From positions 744,001 to 808,000 of the forward strand of contig OZ245043.1 of assembly GCA_965224285.1 (NCBI GenBank): 64,000 nt of DNA, in the 5' to 3' direction. The DNA is from JAJCYK01 sp965224285 (GTDB taxonomy: Bacteria; Bacteroidota; Bacteroidia; Cytophagales; Cyclobacteriaceae). A program made the position numbers and the translations under genes. Each line of letters starts with the position of its first letter. Positions within the stretch are counted from its first letter, which is position 1. Shown here piece by piece: positions 18,185 to 26,772 of this stretch. The notes under the pieces were generated by a model. That model was not told the origin of the DNA and ran no database searches. It was given only the letters and a program-made list of their open reading frames with translations.

Positions 18185-19558
18185 TTATTGCAGTTTACTT
18201 TCAAGGCGCTTTACCGTGCTGAGTATTATCTCTAGTGATCTGTTATAATCAACTTCATCAGTAGCCCAATTGCTAACACTTATGCGCATGGCATTTACTC
18301 CTTTCCAGGTGGTACCACCGACCCAAATCGTACCCTCCTCCTGAAGGGCAATTATTATCTTGTCAGTATGGGGTCCAAAATTTACCAGAACCTGGTTAAG
18401 CGTCACTTCATTAAGTATGCGGTAACCTGCGTGTTGTAGATCCTCAGCGAATCTCCTGGCCCAATGGCAGCAAGTTTCGACCAGTTCAGCAACTCCGGAT
18501 TTTCCCAGTGATAAAAGTGCTGCATAAGCCTCTACACCACGTGCTCTACGGGACATGCCCGGAGTGTGTTGATAAGGGCCCTGACTTTCCATCTGAGGCA
18601 GGTATGCGGCATTGACCGACATTGATGCCACCAGATGCTTAGGGTTTTTACAAATCACCAAACCACTGTCATAGGGCACATTTAGCCATTTATGAAGATC
18701 AACTGCCCAAGAGTCGGCTAAGGAGGCTCCTTGAATTTGACCAGCAAACTTAGGTGAGGCCGCAGCCCATAACCCAAATGCCCCGTCAATGTGCACCCAA
18801 GCTCCTTGATCCCTGGCCAAGGGTATTAGCTTATGCAAAGGATCGGTAGCTCCGCTATTCACGTTACCAGCTTGCAGACAAACAATACTGGGACCCTCAT
18901 CCAGTTTTTTGAAGGCCTCAACTTTCATTCTTCCCTGTTGGTCTGATGGTATTCGGGTCACTCTTTCGCTTCCAAAACCAAGCAATGCCAAGGCCTTTAG
19001 TACGCTTACATGTACCTCCTCTCCCACTACAACTTTAATTTCCGGGGCTCCGTACAGTCCCTTGGCTTCTACATTCCATCCCAGGTCTTTCAATAACGCA
19101 TGTCGGGCAGCAGCCAAGGCGGTAAAATTAGCCATGGTGGCTCCCGTGACAAAACCAACTGCTGCCTCCATGGGAAGATTAAGCAACTCCTTAAGCCAAG
19201 TACCAGCGATTGACTCCAGCTTTTCCCCTACTGGAGAAAGCGCCCATAAACCTGCGCATTGGTCCCAGGCTGTGGCTAAGCAGTTGGCTAGCAAAGCGGA
19301 TGGCAAGGTACCACCGATTACAAAGCCATAATATCTGCCCCCCGCGGAAGCAACTGTTGCCGGTGAGCCATACTTATGAAGCTTTTCTAAAATCTTACTA
19401 GCCGGAATACCCGTCTCGGGCAGGTTACCGGAAAAGTTTGCCAAGTCTTCGATTGCTTTGGCGCAGGGAAATACACGTCTATCTGGTAGACCAGCCAGAT
19501 AATCGGACATATATTCAATCAGTAAATCAAGATCTTGCCTTTCAATTAATTGGTGCAT
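18185..19558 (-). CDS. PLP-dependent group II decarboxylase (aromatic amino acid type)
   Basis: A 457-residue pyridoxal-phosphate enzyme. Family signatures are the Lys290 Schiff-base site in WAVDLHKWLNVPYDSG, Asp258 in WVHIDGAFGLWA (pyridine N contact) and His183 in GEEVHVSVLKAL (ring stacking). This pattern fits aromatic-L-amino-acid or related decarboxylases that release an amine and CO2. The active-site neighbourhood does not let the substrate be chosen; some relatives in this family act as aldehyde synthases. It stands alone on the minus strand, convergent with the DinB gene. Length is normal. Confidence 0.9.
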   Translation of the reverse strand: MHQLIERQDLDLLIEYMSDYLAGLPDRRVFPCAKAIEDLANFSGNLPETGIPASKILEKLHKYGSPATVASAGGRYYGFVIGGTLPSALLANCLATAWDQCAGLWALSPVGEKLESIAGTWLKELLNLPMEAAVGFVTGATMANFTALAAARHALLKDLGWNVEAKGLYGAPEIKVVVGEEVHVSVLKALALLGFGSERVTRIPSDQQGRMKVEAFKKLDEGPSIVCLQAGNVNSGATDPLHKLIPLARDQGAWVHIDGAFGLWAAASPKFAGQIQGASLADSWAVDLHKWLNVPYDSGLVICKNPKHLVASMSVNAAYLPQMESQGPYQHTPGMSRRARGVEAYAALLSLGKSGVAELVETCCHWARRFAEDLQHAGYRILNEVTLNQVLVNFGPHTDKIIIALQEEGTIWVGGTTWKGVNAMRISVSNWATDEVDYNRSLEIILSTVKRLESKLQ

Positions 19559-19665
19559 GAATAAAGTTTAATCGGCACCTTAAACTACATGAAATTGCCA
19601 AAATTTCGCGGGTTTAACCTAATAAATAGCTAAATTCAAAAACACCGCATGTCCTACAATAGACG

Positions 19666-19730
19666 AAGCCCCAAATCGTCATAGTAGTAAACCAGACGAA
19701 GGGGCTTCAGTCACCTATGGAAATTGTCAG
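19666..19730. repeat. inverted repeat with 8-bp arms GAAGCCCC / GGGGCTTC
   Basis: GAAGCCCC and GGGGCTTC form perfect 8-base arms around a loop of about 28 bases, each preceded by an AGAC-type flank. It lies just downstream of the small DUF3244-like gene and upstream of the decarboxylase start. No T-run follows on the minus strand, so it is not a clear intrinsic terminator; it may act as an RNA structure in the decarboxylase leader or as a 3' end. Confidence 0.45.
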
Positions 19731-19743
19731 GCCCGTGCGGTTT

Positions 19744-20115
19744 TTACTTTAGTTCAACAAACCGCTGGCGCTTCTCTTTAAGAGTAATTTCTTTTTGATA
19801 CAGTTGTTCGTGATGGCGAATCTCAAAATAATACACGCCTGCAGTCAAGTTTTCCAAGTTGAGCACTCCTTTGTAACTCTTGGACCCACTGTATGACTGT
19901 TGGAATACAATATCTCGATCCTTATTCTTAACCCTTACCCACAGCGGAGTGGGAGTATCCACCTTGATTAGAAACTTGACGCCCAATGCATCTTCAACGG
20001 GGTGAAGAGTTACAGTAATTGGCCCTTTAGGATCAAAACCCTTGCCTTCAACCGATTGAAGGCCCAACCAAGTCGTTGAGCACATCAAGAAAAAAACAGC
20101 CACTATTCGCTTCAT
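19744..20115 (-). CDS. small secreted DUF3244-like protein
   Basis: A 123-residue protein with a signal peptide (MKRIVAVFFLMCSTTWLGLQ). The mature part is a single predicted beta-sandwich with the pattern PLWVRVKN..., LENLTAGVYYFEIRHH, resembling DUF3244 or the type IX sorting-like beta fold, but without a clear T9SS signature. It follows the LytTR response regulator gene on the same strand with a 97-base gap. Function unknown; location is likely periplasmic or surface. Confidence 0.7.
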   Translation of the reverse strand: MKRIVAVFFLMCSTTWLGLQSVEGKGFDPKGPITVTLHPVEDALGVKFLIKVDTPTPLWVRVKNKDRDIVFQQSYSGSKSYKGVLNLENLTAGVYYFEIRHHEQLYQKEITLKEKRQRFVELK

Positions 20116-20168
20116 AATATATTTTTTTTATTTCATTCAAATACTCTAACGTCTTATTCCCACTAGGG

Positions 20169-20212
20169 ATGAACTTTTTGTGACCACTAGCAAAAATTGT
20201 TACCAGTGGTTA
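20169..20212. repeat. inverted repeat ACCACT / AGTGGT between regulator and small secreted gene
   Basis: ACCACT and AGTGGT arms, separated by about 16 bases including a run of A, sit between the stop of the LytTR regulator gene and the start of the DUF3244-like gene. It could be a weak attenuator hairpin or a regulator site for the small gene. Evidence is only the symmetry. Confidence 0.3.
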
Positions 20213-20980
20213 CTATCGCTGCTTGAGATAACGGGAAACCACAGGTTTGTATGAACGGCTGGAATGATGGATGGCGTCGTTGGTAAAATTAAACTGGTAT
20301 TCATTATTATGCAGATATTTGATCCTGGAAACATAATTGGTATTTACTAGTAACCTCCTGTGAATACGTAAAAATTTATAATTTTTAAGTTTAGCGGTCA
20401 TGTGCATCAGGGTGGCTCGATACATATGCCATCTATCTTTCATTTGTAGTTTTACGTAATTTCCCTGAGCTTCAATCCAATAAATTTCACATATGGGAAT
20501 GTGCTCGAATATCCCGTTTTGCTTGATAGGAATAGTGCGAGGATCAAGCTCCTGTTCCCATTGATAGGAAGTCACCAGATCGTTTATGTTTTGATATACT
20601 CCCGTAGACTGGTGCATCATAACTTGAACCTTGGCTGCATGTAGTGATTTGCGGAACCGTTGGTCGTCAAATGGTTTTAAGAGATAGTCCAGGGCATTGA
20701 TCTCAAAGGCTTGTATGGCAAACTGGTCGTAAGCCGTAACGAAGACTATCACTGGGTAACGGGGGCCCTGCATTTTAGATAATACTTGAAAACCGTCATA
20801 ATCCGGCATTTGAATATCCAGGAATAATAAATCCGGACATTTCGCTGCTATCATCTCATTAGCTTCCTCCCCGTTGCCAGCCTCTCCTACCAGATCTATA
20901 TCGTGGTCGGTTTCCAATAAATCCCGAATACGATCCCTTGCTAAAGGTTCGTCATCTATTATTAGAGTTTTAATCGCCAT
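20213..20980 (-). CDS. LytTR-family response regulator
   Basis: A 255-residue response regulator. The receiver domain (1-120) has the phosphoacceptor Asp55 in LLFLDIQMPDYDG, the acidic pair at residues 9-10 and the conserved Lys in LLKPFDD (about 103). The C-terminal LytTR DNA-binding domain (about 150-255) shows IYWIEAQGNYVKLQ and KNYKFLRIHRRLLVNTNYV. LytTR proteins bind direct repeats in promoters. The gene begins two bases after the stop of its sensor kinase gene, so it forms an operon with it. The target genes are unknown. Confidence 0.95.
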   Translation of the reverse strand: MAIKTLIIDDEPLARDRIRDLLETDHDIDLVGEAGNGEEANEMIAAKCPDLLFLDIQMPDYDGFQVLSKMQGPRYPVIVFVTAYDQFAIQAFEINALDYLLKPFDDQRFRKSLHAAKVQVMMHQSTGVYQNINDLVTSYQWEQELDPRTIPIKQNGIFEHIPICEIYWIEAQGNYVKLQMKDRWHMYRATLMHMTAKLKNYKFLRIHRRLLVNTNYVSRIKYLHNNEYQFNFTNDAIHHSSRSYKPVVSRYLKQR

Positions 20981-20982
20981 AG

Positions 20983-22110
20983 TCAGTTTTTCTCAAATAG
21001 GATCCTTATCTCTACTTCAAACTGCTTTTGATTGGCATTCAAGGCAAATTCATGTTGTGAACCATATATTTGCCTTATTCTTTCTCTGGAGTTAGTAAGA
21101 CCCACTCCTGCTTGTTTCCAGATATCTGTAGTATTACCGTTTAATCCACCATTATCCCATACTTTTAACATCAAGTAAGGCGGCTGTCGGTCTGAAGAAA
21201 TTACAATCTTGCCGCCATTGATATTCTTACTGATACCGTGTTTTATGGCGTTTTCAACTAGGGGTTGTAATATTAATTTAGGCACTAAGGCATTCTTACA
21301 ACCGGGATGGATATCATAACATACCTGCAGACGGTCGCAGAATCTGGCCTGTTCAATTTTAAGGTAATGTTCAATATACTCCAGTTCCTCTTCCAGGGTT
21401 ATTAAATGTTCTTGATCCTGTTTAAATAAAGCCCTCAGTAGCTGAGCTAAATGTGATAGCACCTGCTTTGCCGCTTCAACATCCCGTGTGATCAAAGCAC
21501 TTATTGAATTTAAAGTATTAAATAAAAAGTGCGGTTGCAGTTGAGAGGTCAGCGCATGTAGTTTGGCTTCGGATAATTCACTTTTGATTTCTGCGAACTT
21601 TACCTGCTGGTTTTTAAATGCTTGATAATGATTCCATATCATCAGTCCAAAGAAGATCATCCAAAATTCAATAAAACGTGAAGAACTACCCAATCCAATC
21701 ATATAAGGAAATCTGGTGAAAAAGTCAGCGTCAAATTCTATAATTCCCAGCAGGTATTTTGAACCATAGAAAAGTGAGGTAGTAGTGAGCTCATGGGCCA
21801 GGGACAAGCCTATTCCCCCCAAAGCCCATGCAGCCAAATTCTTTAACCGGATCTTCTGCAGAGGAGGGAAGGAGCGCACCATTCGCCACACTAATGGACT
21901 TAAAAATGACCAAAAACCATAGTTGATAAAGGGATAAAGCAGGTGAGTGCCCGGATTAAACACTGGCAAGTAGTGCGCCTCTGGATGTAACGCCGGTTTG
22001 TTATGGGCGATTAAGGCTAATACATAGTTCTGTAAGGCCACAATGACGGTCAACATCATAGCAATGGCTAGAATGTAAGGGAAGGGAAACCATTTGCTGT
22101 TTCTGTGCAA
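20983..22110 (-). CDS. LytS/YehU-type sensor histidine kinase
   Basis: A 375-residue membrane kinase. There are four hydrophobic segments over residues 10-36, 56-76, 92-116 and 134-160, then a short coiled coil and the His_kinase domain with phosphoacceptor His194 in QLQPHFLFNTLNSI. The ATPase domain follows with the N-box LVENAIKHG and the G-box GVGLTNSRERI. This is the standard LytS-like sensor that phosphorylates the adjacent LytTR regulator. No extracellular sensor domain is apparent, so the signal may be sensed in the membrane. An 18-bp palindrome lies 34 bases upstream of the start. Confidence 0.93.
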   Translation of the reverse strand: MHRNSKWFPFPYILAIAMMLTVIVALQNYVLALIAHNKPALHPEAHYLPVFNPGTHLLYPFINYGFWSFLSPLVWRMVRSFPPLQKIRLKNLAAWALGGIGLSLAHELTTTSLFYGSKYLLGIIEFDADFFTRFPYMIGLGSSSRFIEFWMIFFGLMIWNHYQAFKNQQVKFAEIKSELSEAKLHALTSQLQPHFLFNTLNSISALITRDVEAAKQVLSHLAQLLRALFKQDQEHLITLEEELEYIEHYLKIEQARFCDRLQVCYDIHPGCKNALVPKLILQPLVENAIKHGISKNINGGKIVISSDRQPPYLMLKVWDNGGLNGNTTDIWKQAGVGLTNSRERIRQIYGSQHEFALNANQKQFEVEIRILFEKN

Positions 22111-22143
22111 GGGGTCTAATATCCAAAGGGTGACCCATAGTAT

Positions 22144-22161
22144 ACGGGAACATGTTCCCGT
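22144..22161. promoter_or_regulatory. perfect 18-bp palindrome before histidine kinase gene
   Basis: ACGGGAACATGTTCCCGT reads the same on both strands. It is 34 bases upstream of the kinase ATG and 64 bases after the stop of the 97-residue gene. No T-run follows on the minus strand, so it is not a typical terminator; a regulator binding site or leader hairpin is more likely. The regulator is unknown. Confidence 0.5.
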
Positions 22162-22224
22162 GCTTCAACGATTTTGTGATGAATGGTAAAATTTGTGATA
22201 CTTGGTATTTATCCTTACACCTGA

Positions 22225-22518
22225 CTACAGTCTGGAAAGCCAGTCGCGAAAGCGCTGCATGGTGCCTGACCAGTTCTCCACTTCAAATTCAGGAGTCTCG
22301 TTAACCTTGACCTTAAAGCTTTCGCCGGATTCCCAACTATGATCGTCGGGGCGGAGCCTGGTATACTTTTTCCTAAGATAGGAAAATTGGCGTCCGGAGT
22401 GCCTATGTATCACATGGATTCGGCCCCTTCGTTTTACAAAATCAAACTGGTCTTCCTGAAAACCTTGCAACTTCATTGAATTTAGAATTTCTTCCCTATG
22501 CCTAACAGTGAGCTTCAT
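22225..22518 (-). CDS. small basic hypothetical protein
   Basis: A 97-residue protein without signal peptide or membrane segment. It is rich in Arg, Lys and aromatic residues (for example KRRGRIHVIHRHSGRQFSYL). Coding potential is supported by an isolated in-frame ATG and amino acid composition. It is upstream of the sensor kinase on the same strand. No family was recognised; a DNA- or RNA-binding role is only a guess from charge. Confidence 0.55.
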   Translation of the reverse strand: MKLTVRHREEILNSMKLQGFQEDQFDFVKRRGRIHVIHRHSGRQFSYLRKKYTRLRPDDHSWESGESFKVKVNETPEFEVENWSGTMQRFRDWLSRL

Positions 22519-22876
22519 TATCCAGAACCTAGTATAAAAGGCCAGCCTGAAGTCAAATTATGCATAAATTCGTTCTTTTTTACTTTTCTCTAGGTAATTT
22601 AACTTTTCATATCCAGCGTTAAATACCCTATAAAAGAAGGCCAGACCTTCACGAGGCCCGACCTATCTTCAACCAGCTATGAACCTAAATACTTCTAGTT
22701 TTACCTAACTATTCTTATTTGATACTATAAATTAAATTATATTTTAACTTGTATTTATGCAATTTGTAGTAGATACTGAATAATTATAAAAAGTAACCGA
22801 TACAACCGGAAAACTTTTTGAGAAAAATAAAAAAACCCTATCCTACCGCCTAGATTGCAGATTTTAGGCAAAAAAA
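22519..22876. other. AT-rich intergenic region
   Basis: About 360 bases with no supported gene. It contains a small GAAGG-ccaga-CCTTC inverted repeat near 22637 and AT-rich stretches. It should contain the promoter of the 97-residue gene on the minus strand. Confidence 0.5.
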
Positions 22877-22902
22877 AACGGTCATAAATATTTATGACCG
22901 TT
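22877..22902 (-). terminator. intrinsic terminator after TPR gene
   Basis: A perfect 26-base palindrome (AACGGTCATAAAT and its complement) lies 20 bases after the stop of the TPR gene on the minus strand and is followed on that strand by a run of T (the A-run at about 22870-22876). This is a strong rho-independent terminator for the gyrA-TPR transcript. Confidence 0.88.
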
Positions 22903-22921
22903 AAAGCTATGTTGGGGAATT

Positions 22922-24085
22922 TTACTCCTCGTTACTAGTAGTATAGCCCAGTTCTTCCATTTTTTTATGAACGGCTTCCGCCTTATCATTCATTTTAAGT
23001 TGCACATAAACAGTTTGAAGCGTTTCCAGTACTACCTGGTCTTCGGGGTTAATTTCATGTGCCTTTTCCAAATAAGGAAGTGCATTTGAGAACTCAGCTT
23101 GAGCTTCTTCTTCTATCTTCTTACCTTCTTTTTGATAGGTTCGCAAATCCATTTCATTAGCCTTTTTTAAGATCTCTGCAGCCTGGTTATAGTAATTCAC
23201 CGCCAGGTTGAAGGTTGCGTCAAAGTACTCGGGGTCGATCTCAACAGCTTTCTTGTAATATTCCACAGCTTGATCATTTTCCCCGGTTTGTTCGCTGAGA
23301 TATGCGAGGTTATAGTACAAGTTGGCATTATCGGGCTCCGCTTTAACAGCATCTTGTAATTTAGCTTTAGCTTCATCAGTCTTCTCGGTGATTATCAGAA
23401 GGTTAATCTCTTCCTTCATCAATGCCTCGTTCTCTGGAAAATGTTCTCTGGCCTTGGTTAGTACCTCTAATGCGGCCTCATTATCCTCGTTATGAGCTCT
23501 CTCCAAATAAATCATGCTGCTGTAGATGTCTTCGTTATGATAGTCCAGATCTACCAGTTTGTAGTAATTCCGCAGAGCGGCTTCATAATTTTCATGCTGT
23601 TGAGCGGCAATACCAGCGTAATAATAGGCGGTAGTGTCTTCAGGTTTTAGAACTGAAGATTTCTCGAAGTAAACCATGGCGTTTTCATAGTCGTCCTGGT
23701 TATACAGTTCTGCTCCCTTATTGATCAGTTGACCCCACATATTTTCAATTTGGAGATCTACCAATCCAGCGTACTTGCCCTCATCTCCATCAAGTTCTTT
23801 GGCTTTCTCATAGGCAGCCATAGATTCCTTCATGGCTTCATCGGCCATATCTTGATGAGCTGGGTCTTCACTAAACGCAATTTTTTCATAAACCTGGCCT
23901 TTGGTAAACCAAGTTTTAGCTTTATCGGCTGTCTTCTCGTGTGCTACAGCCTCGTCAATTTGGGTCTTAGCCTCAAGAAGTTCACCTTTGTCCATATAGG
24001 ATGTAGCTTTATTTACCGCAGAGTTTTGGGCAAAAAGTCCAACCCCGGTAAAATAAAGTATACAAAGTAGTGCAAGCTTTCTCAT
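22922..24085 (-). CDS. secreted TPR-repeat protein
   Basis: A 387-residue protein with signal peptide (MRKLALLCILYFTGVGLFAQ) and at least six TPR units, for example NKGAELYNQDDYENAMVYF at about residue 121, YYNLAYLSEQTGENDQAVEY at about 256 and a C-terminal pair near 330-380. It is likely periplasmic and used for protein contacts. It lies 52 bases after gyrA on the same strand; cotranscription with gyrA is likely and the joint transcript ends at 22877-22902. No enzyme motif. Confidence 0.88.
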   Translation of the reverse strand: MRKLALLCILYFTGVGLFAQNSAVNKATSYMDKGELLEAKTQIDEAVAHEKTADKAKTWFTKGQVYEKIAFSEDPAHQDMADEAMKESMAAYEKAKELDGDEGKYAGLVDLQIENMWGQLINKGAELYNQDDYENAMVYFEKSSVLKPEDTTAYYYAGIAAQQHENYEAALRNYYKLVDLDYHNEDIYSSMIYLERAHNEDNEAALEVLTKAREHFPENEALMKEEINLLIITEKTDEAKAKLQDAVKAEPDNANLYYNLAYLSEQTGENDQAVEYYKKAVEIDPEYFDATFNLAVNYYNQAAEILKKANEMDLRTYQKEGKKIEEEAQAEFSNALPYLEKAHEINPEDQVVLETLQTVYVQLKMNDKAEAVHKKMEELGYTTSNEE

Positions 24086-24137
24086 AGTGATAATAAGTGT
24101 TTTCTGAATAGTTAAGTTAATGAATAATTCTCAAAAA

Positions 24138-26636
24138 TCAGCTCTGCGGCTGTTCATTTTCATTTTCATCAATTTCCGTGCCTGTTTCTTCCTCTAGGTT
24201 CTCAATCTTCTCTACTGAGCTGATTTCATCCCTATTATTCAGGGTGATCAGTTTTACCCCCTGGGTAGCTCTTCCCATCACTCTAACCGGGGCTACATTC
24301 ATGCGAATAGTGATGCCCGACTTGTTAATGATCATCAGATCATCGCTGTCAATCACTTCTTTGATGGCTACCAGGTGCCCGGTCTTGGAGGTGATATTGA
24401 TGGTTTTTACCCCTTTTCCGCCCCGTCTGGTGATGCGATAGTCATCCACAGCCGAGCGCTTTCCATAACCTTTTTCCGAAACCACCAGCAAGTCACTGTC
24501 CTTCCGGCTAATACACACCATACCAATCACTCGATCATCTTTGCCCTCTAAAGTAACTCCCCGTACTCCAGCTGCGGTACGACCCATAGGTCTCACATCT
24601 GATTCGTGGAAATGGATGGCCCTACCGGATCTTTTGGCTATCACAATGTGATTATCGCCATTGGTCAGTTTTACTTCCAGCAGTTTATCACCACTATTTA
24701 TAGTAATAGCGTTTATTCCATTGCTGCGGGGCCTGCTATAGGCTTCCAGGCTGGTTTTTTTTATGGTCCCCTTCCGAGTACACATAATGAGAAAATGATT
24801 GTTTATATAATCGTCGTCATTGAGGTTCTGGACATTTATCACCGCTCGTACCACGTCTTCACGCTCAATGCTGATCAGATTTTGTATCGGGCGTCCTTTG
24901 GAAACCTTTCCTCCTTCCGGAATGGCCCATACTTTTTTCCAGTAGACCTTACCGTACTCGGTAAATATCAAGAGGTAATTATGGGTATATGCGGTAAATA
25001 GATGCTCGGTAAAGTCGTCGTCCTTGGTTGCTACTCCTTTAGCCCCAATCCCCCCTCTACCTTGAATGCGATATTCGGTAAGCGGGGTCCGCTTAATGTA
25101 TCCCTGATGGCTAATAGTAATCACCATTTCCTCGTTGGGGATCATATCTTCATCAGTAAACTCGTCGGCGCTGTGAACTATTTCCGTCCTTCTGTCATCA
25201 CCATAGCGGTCCTTCATCTCCATCAACTCATCTTTGATGATCTGCATTCTCTTTGCCTCGCTACCCAGAATTTCCTGTAAACGACCAATTAATTCCTTTA
25301 CCTCCTGGTATTCATTGACGATCTTCTCCCTTTCCAGGCCGGTCAACCTCTGAAGTCGCATCTCCAGGATCGCTTTAGCCTGGATCTCGGATAAGTCATA
25401 CTGTTCCATTAATTGCTGCCTGGCAGTCTCAGGATCCGCTGAGTTTCTGATCAAAGCAATGACCTCATCCAGGTGATCCAAGGCAATCAGGTAGCCTTCA
25501 AGGATGTGGGCTCTTCTTTCAGCTTCTTCCAGGTCGTACTCCGTACGACGGATCACCACCTGATGACGATGATCAACAAAATGGCGAATTAACTCCTTCA
25601 GGTTAAGGGTTTGGGGACGCCCCTTTACTAAGGCAACATTATTTACCCCGAAAGAAGACTGCAATTGGGTGTATTTAAATAAATTATTTAATACCACCTG
25701 GGCAATTGCATCTTTCTTAAGTATATATACAATTCGAAGCCCATTTCTATCTGATTCATCACGGATATCCGAAATTCCCTCCAGTCTCTTATCATTAACC
25801 AATTGAGCGGTCTTCTCAATCATACTGGCCTTATTCACCAGATAGGGTATTTCTGTTACAATGATGTGTTCCCGGCCTTTCACCTCCTCAATCATAGCCC
25901 GCGCACGCATAACTACCCGCCCCCGACCGGTTTCAAATGCAGACCTAACTCCCTGATAACCGTAAATAATGCCTCCGGTAGGAAAGTCCGGCGCCACGAT
26001 ATACTTCATGAGATCCGTAATAGTAATCTCATTATCATCAATGTAGGCAATAATCCCATCCACCAACTCCCGAAGATTATGTGGAGGCATATTGGTAGCC
26101 ATTCCCACGGCAATTCCCGAAGCTCCATTGGCCAATAGATTAGGTATTTTAGAGGGGAGTACGGTTGGCTCCTGTGCGGAATCGTCGTAATTTGGCTGAA
26201 AGTCAACGGTGTTTTTCTTTATATCCGCTAACAGTTCTTCTGAAATGCGGCGCAAGCGGGCTTCCGTATACCGCATAGCAGCGGGAGAATCTCCGTCAAC
26301 ACTACCGAAATTACCTTGACCATCAACTAAAGGATACCGCAGTGACCACTCCTGCGCCATCCTGACCATAGTATCATATACTGCAGTATCACCGTGAGGA
26401 TGATACTTTCCCAGCACATCCCCTACTATTCTGGCGCACTTTTTATAGGGTCTGTTATAATTGACACCCAGTTCATCCATACCATACAGGATTCGTCGAT
26501 GAACGGGCTTTAAACCATCTCTTACATCTGGTAGCGCTCTGGAAATAATAACCGACATCGAATAGTCGATGTAGGCCCCTCGCATTTCATCCTCAATGTT
26601 AATGGGAATGATATTCTCACTTTCAGCTTCAGCCAT
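24138..26636 (-). CDS. gyrA: DNA gyrase subunit A
   Basis: An 832-residue type IIA topoisomerase subunit that breaks and rejoins DNA and, with GyrB, introduces negative supercoils. The N-terminal domain shows SRALPDVRDGLKPVHRRIL, the quinolone region HPHGDTAVYD (Thr84, Asp88) and the catalytic Tyr123 in AAMRYTEARL. The C-terminal beta-pinwheel begins near residue 500. At the place of the canonical GyrA box (QRRGGKG) it reads QGRGGIG, while a later blade has TRRGGKG. The tail is acidic (EETGTEIDENENEQ). The gene is followed by a TPR gene on the same strand. Identification is firm; ParC is unlikely given the full pinwheel and the length. Confidence 0.97.
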   Translation of the reverse strand: MAEAESENIIPINIEDEMRGAYIDYSMSVIISRALPDVRDGLKPVHRRILYGMDELGVNYNRPYKKCARIVGDVLGKYHPHGDTAVYDTMVRMAQEWSLRYPLVDGQGNFGSVDGDSPAAMRYTEARLRRISEELLADIKKNTVDFQPNYDDSAQEPTVLPSKIPNLLANGASGIAVGMATNMPPHNLRELVDGIIAYIDDNEITITDLMKYIVAPDFPTGGIIYGYQGVRSAFETGRGRVVMRARAMIEEVKGREHIIVTEIPYLVNKASMIEKTAQLVNDKRLEGISDIRDESDRNGLRIVYILKKDAIAQVVLNNLFKYTQLQSSFGVNNVALVKGRPQTLNLKELIRHFVDHRHQVVIRRTEYDLEEAERRAHILEGYLIALDHLDEVIALIRNSADPETARQQLMEQYDLSEIQAKAILEMRLQRLTGLEREKIVNEYQEVKELIGRLQEILGSEAKRMQIIKDELMEMKDRYGDDRRTEIVHSADEFTDEDMIPNEEMVITISHQGYIKRTPLTEYRIQGRGGIGAKGVATKDDDFTEHLFTAYTHNYLLIFTEYGKVYWKKVWAIPEGGKVSKGRPIQNLISIEREDVVRAVINVQNLNDDDYINNHFLIMCTRKGTIKKTSLEAYSRPRSNGINAITINSGDKLLEVKLTNGDNHIVIAKRSGRAIHFHESDVRPMGRTAAGVRGVTLEGKDDRVIGMVCISRKDSDLLVVSEKGYGKRSAVDDYRITRRGGKGVKTINITSKTGHLVAIKEVIDSDDLMIINKSGITIRMNVAPVRVMGRATQGVKLITLNNRDEISSVEKIENLEEETGTEIDENENEQPQS

Positions 26637-26772
26637 AAAAATGTGGGTTCTCTAGCCTTAAAAATAACCCCGGAAAGTTAAGCAAAAAATGTGAATGTGA
26701 GTGTCTTGAAATGGCACTTCTTTTCTTAAAAAAACACCGGCCTTTAAGTTTGATAATCAAGCTCCTATGAGC

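Noticed and set aside
22144..22161. Palindrome considered as a LexA/SOS box
   Set aside because: Spacing GAAC-N2-GTTC differs from the Gram-positive GAAC-N4-GTTC box, and the downstream gene is a sensor kinase, not an SOS gene.
26370..26420. Thr84 in GyrA considered as a quinolone resistance change
   Set aside because: Thr at this place can be natural in some lineages, and Asp88 is kept; no inference of resistance is justified.
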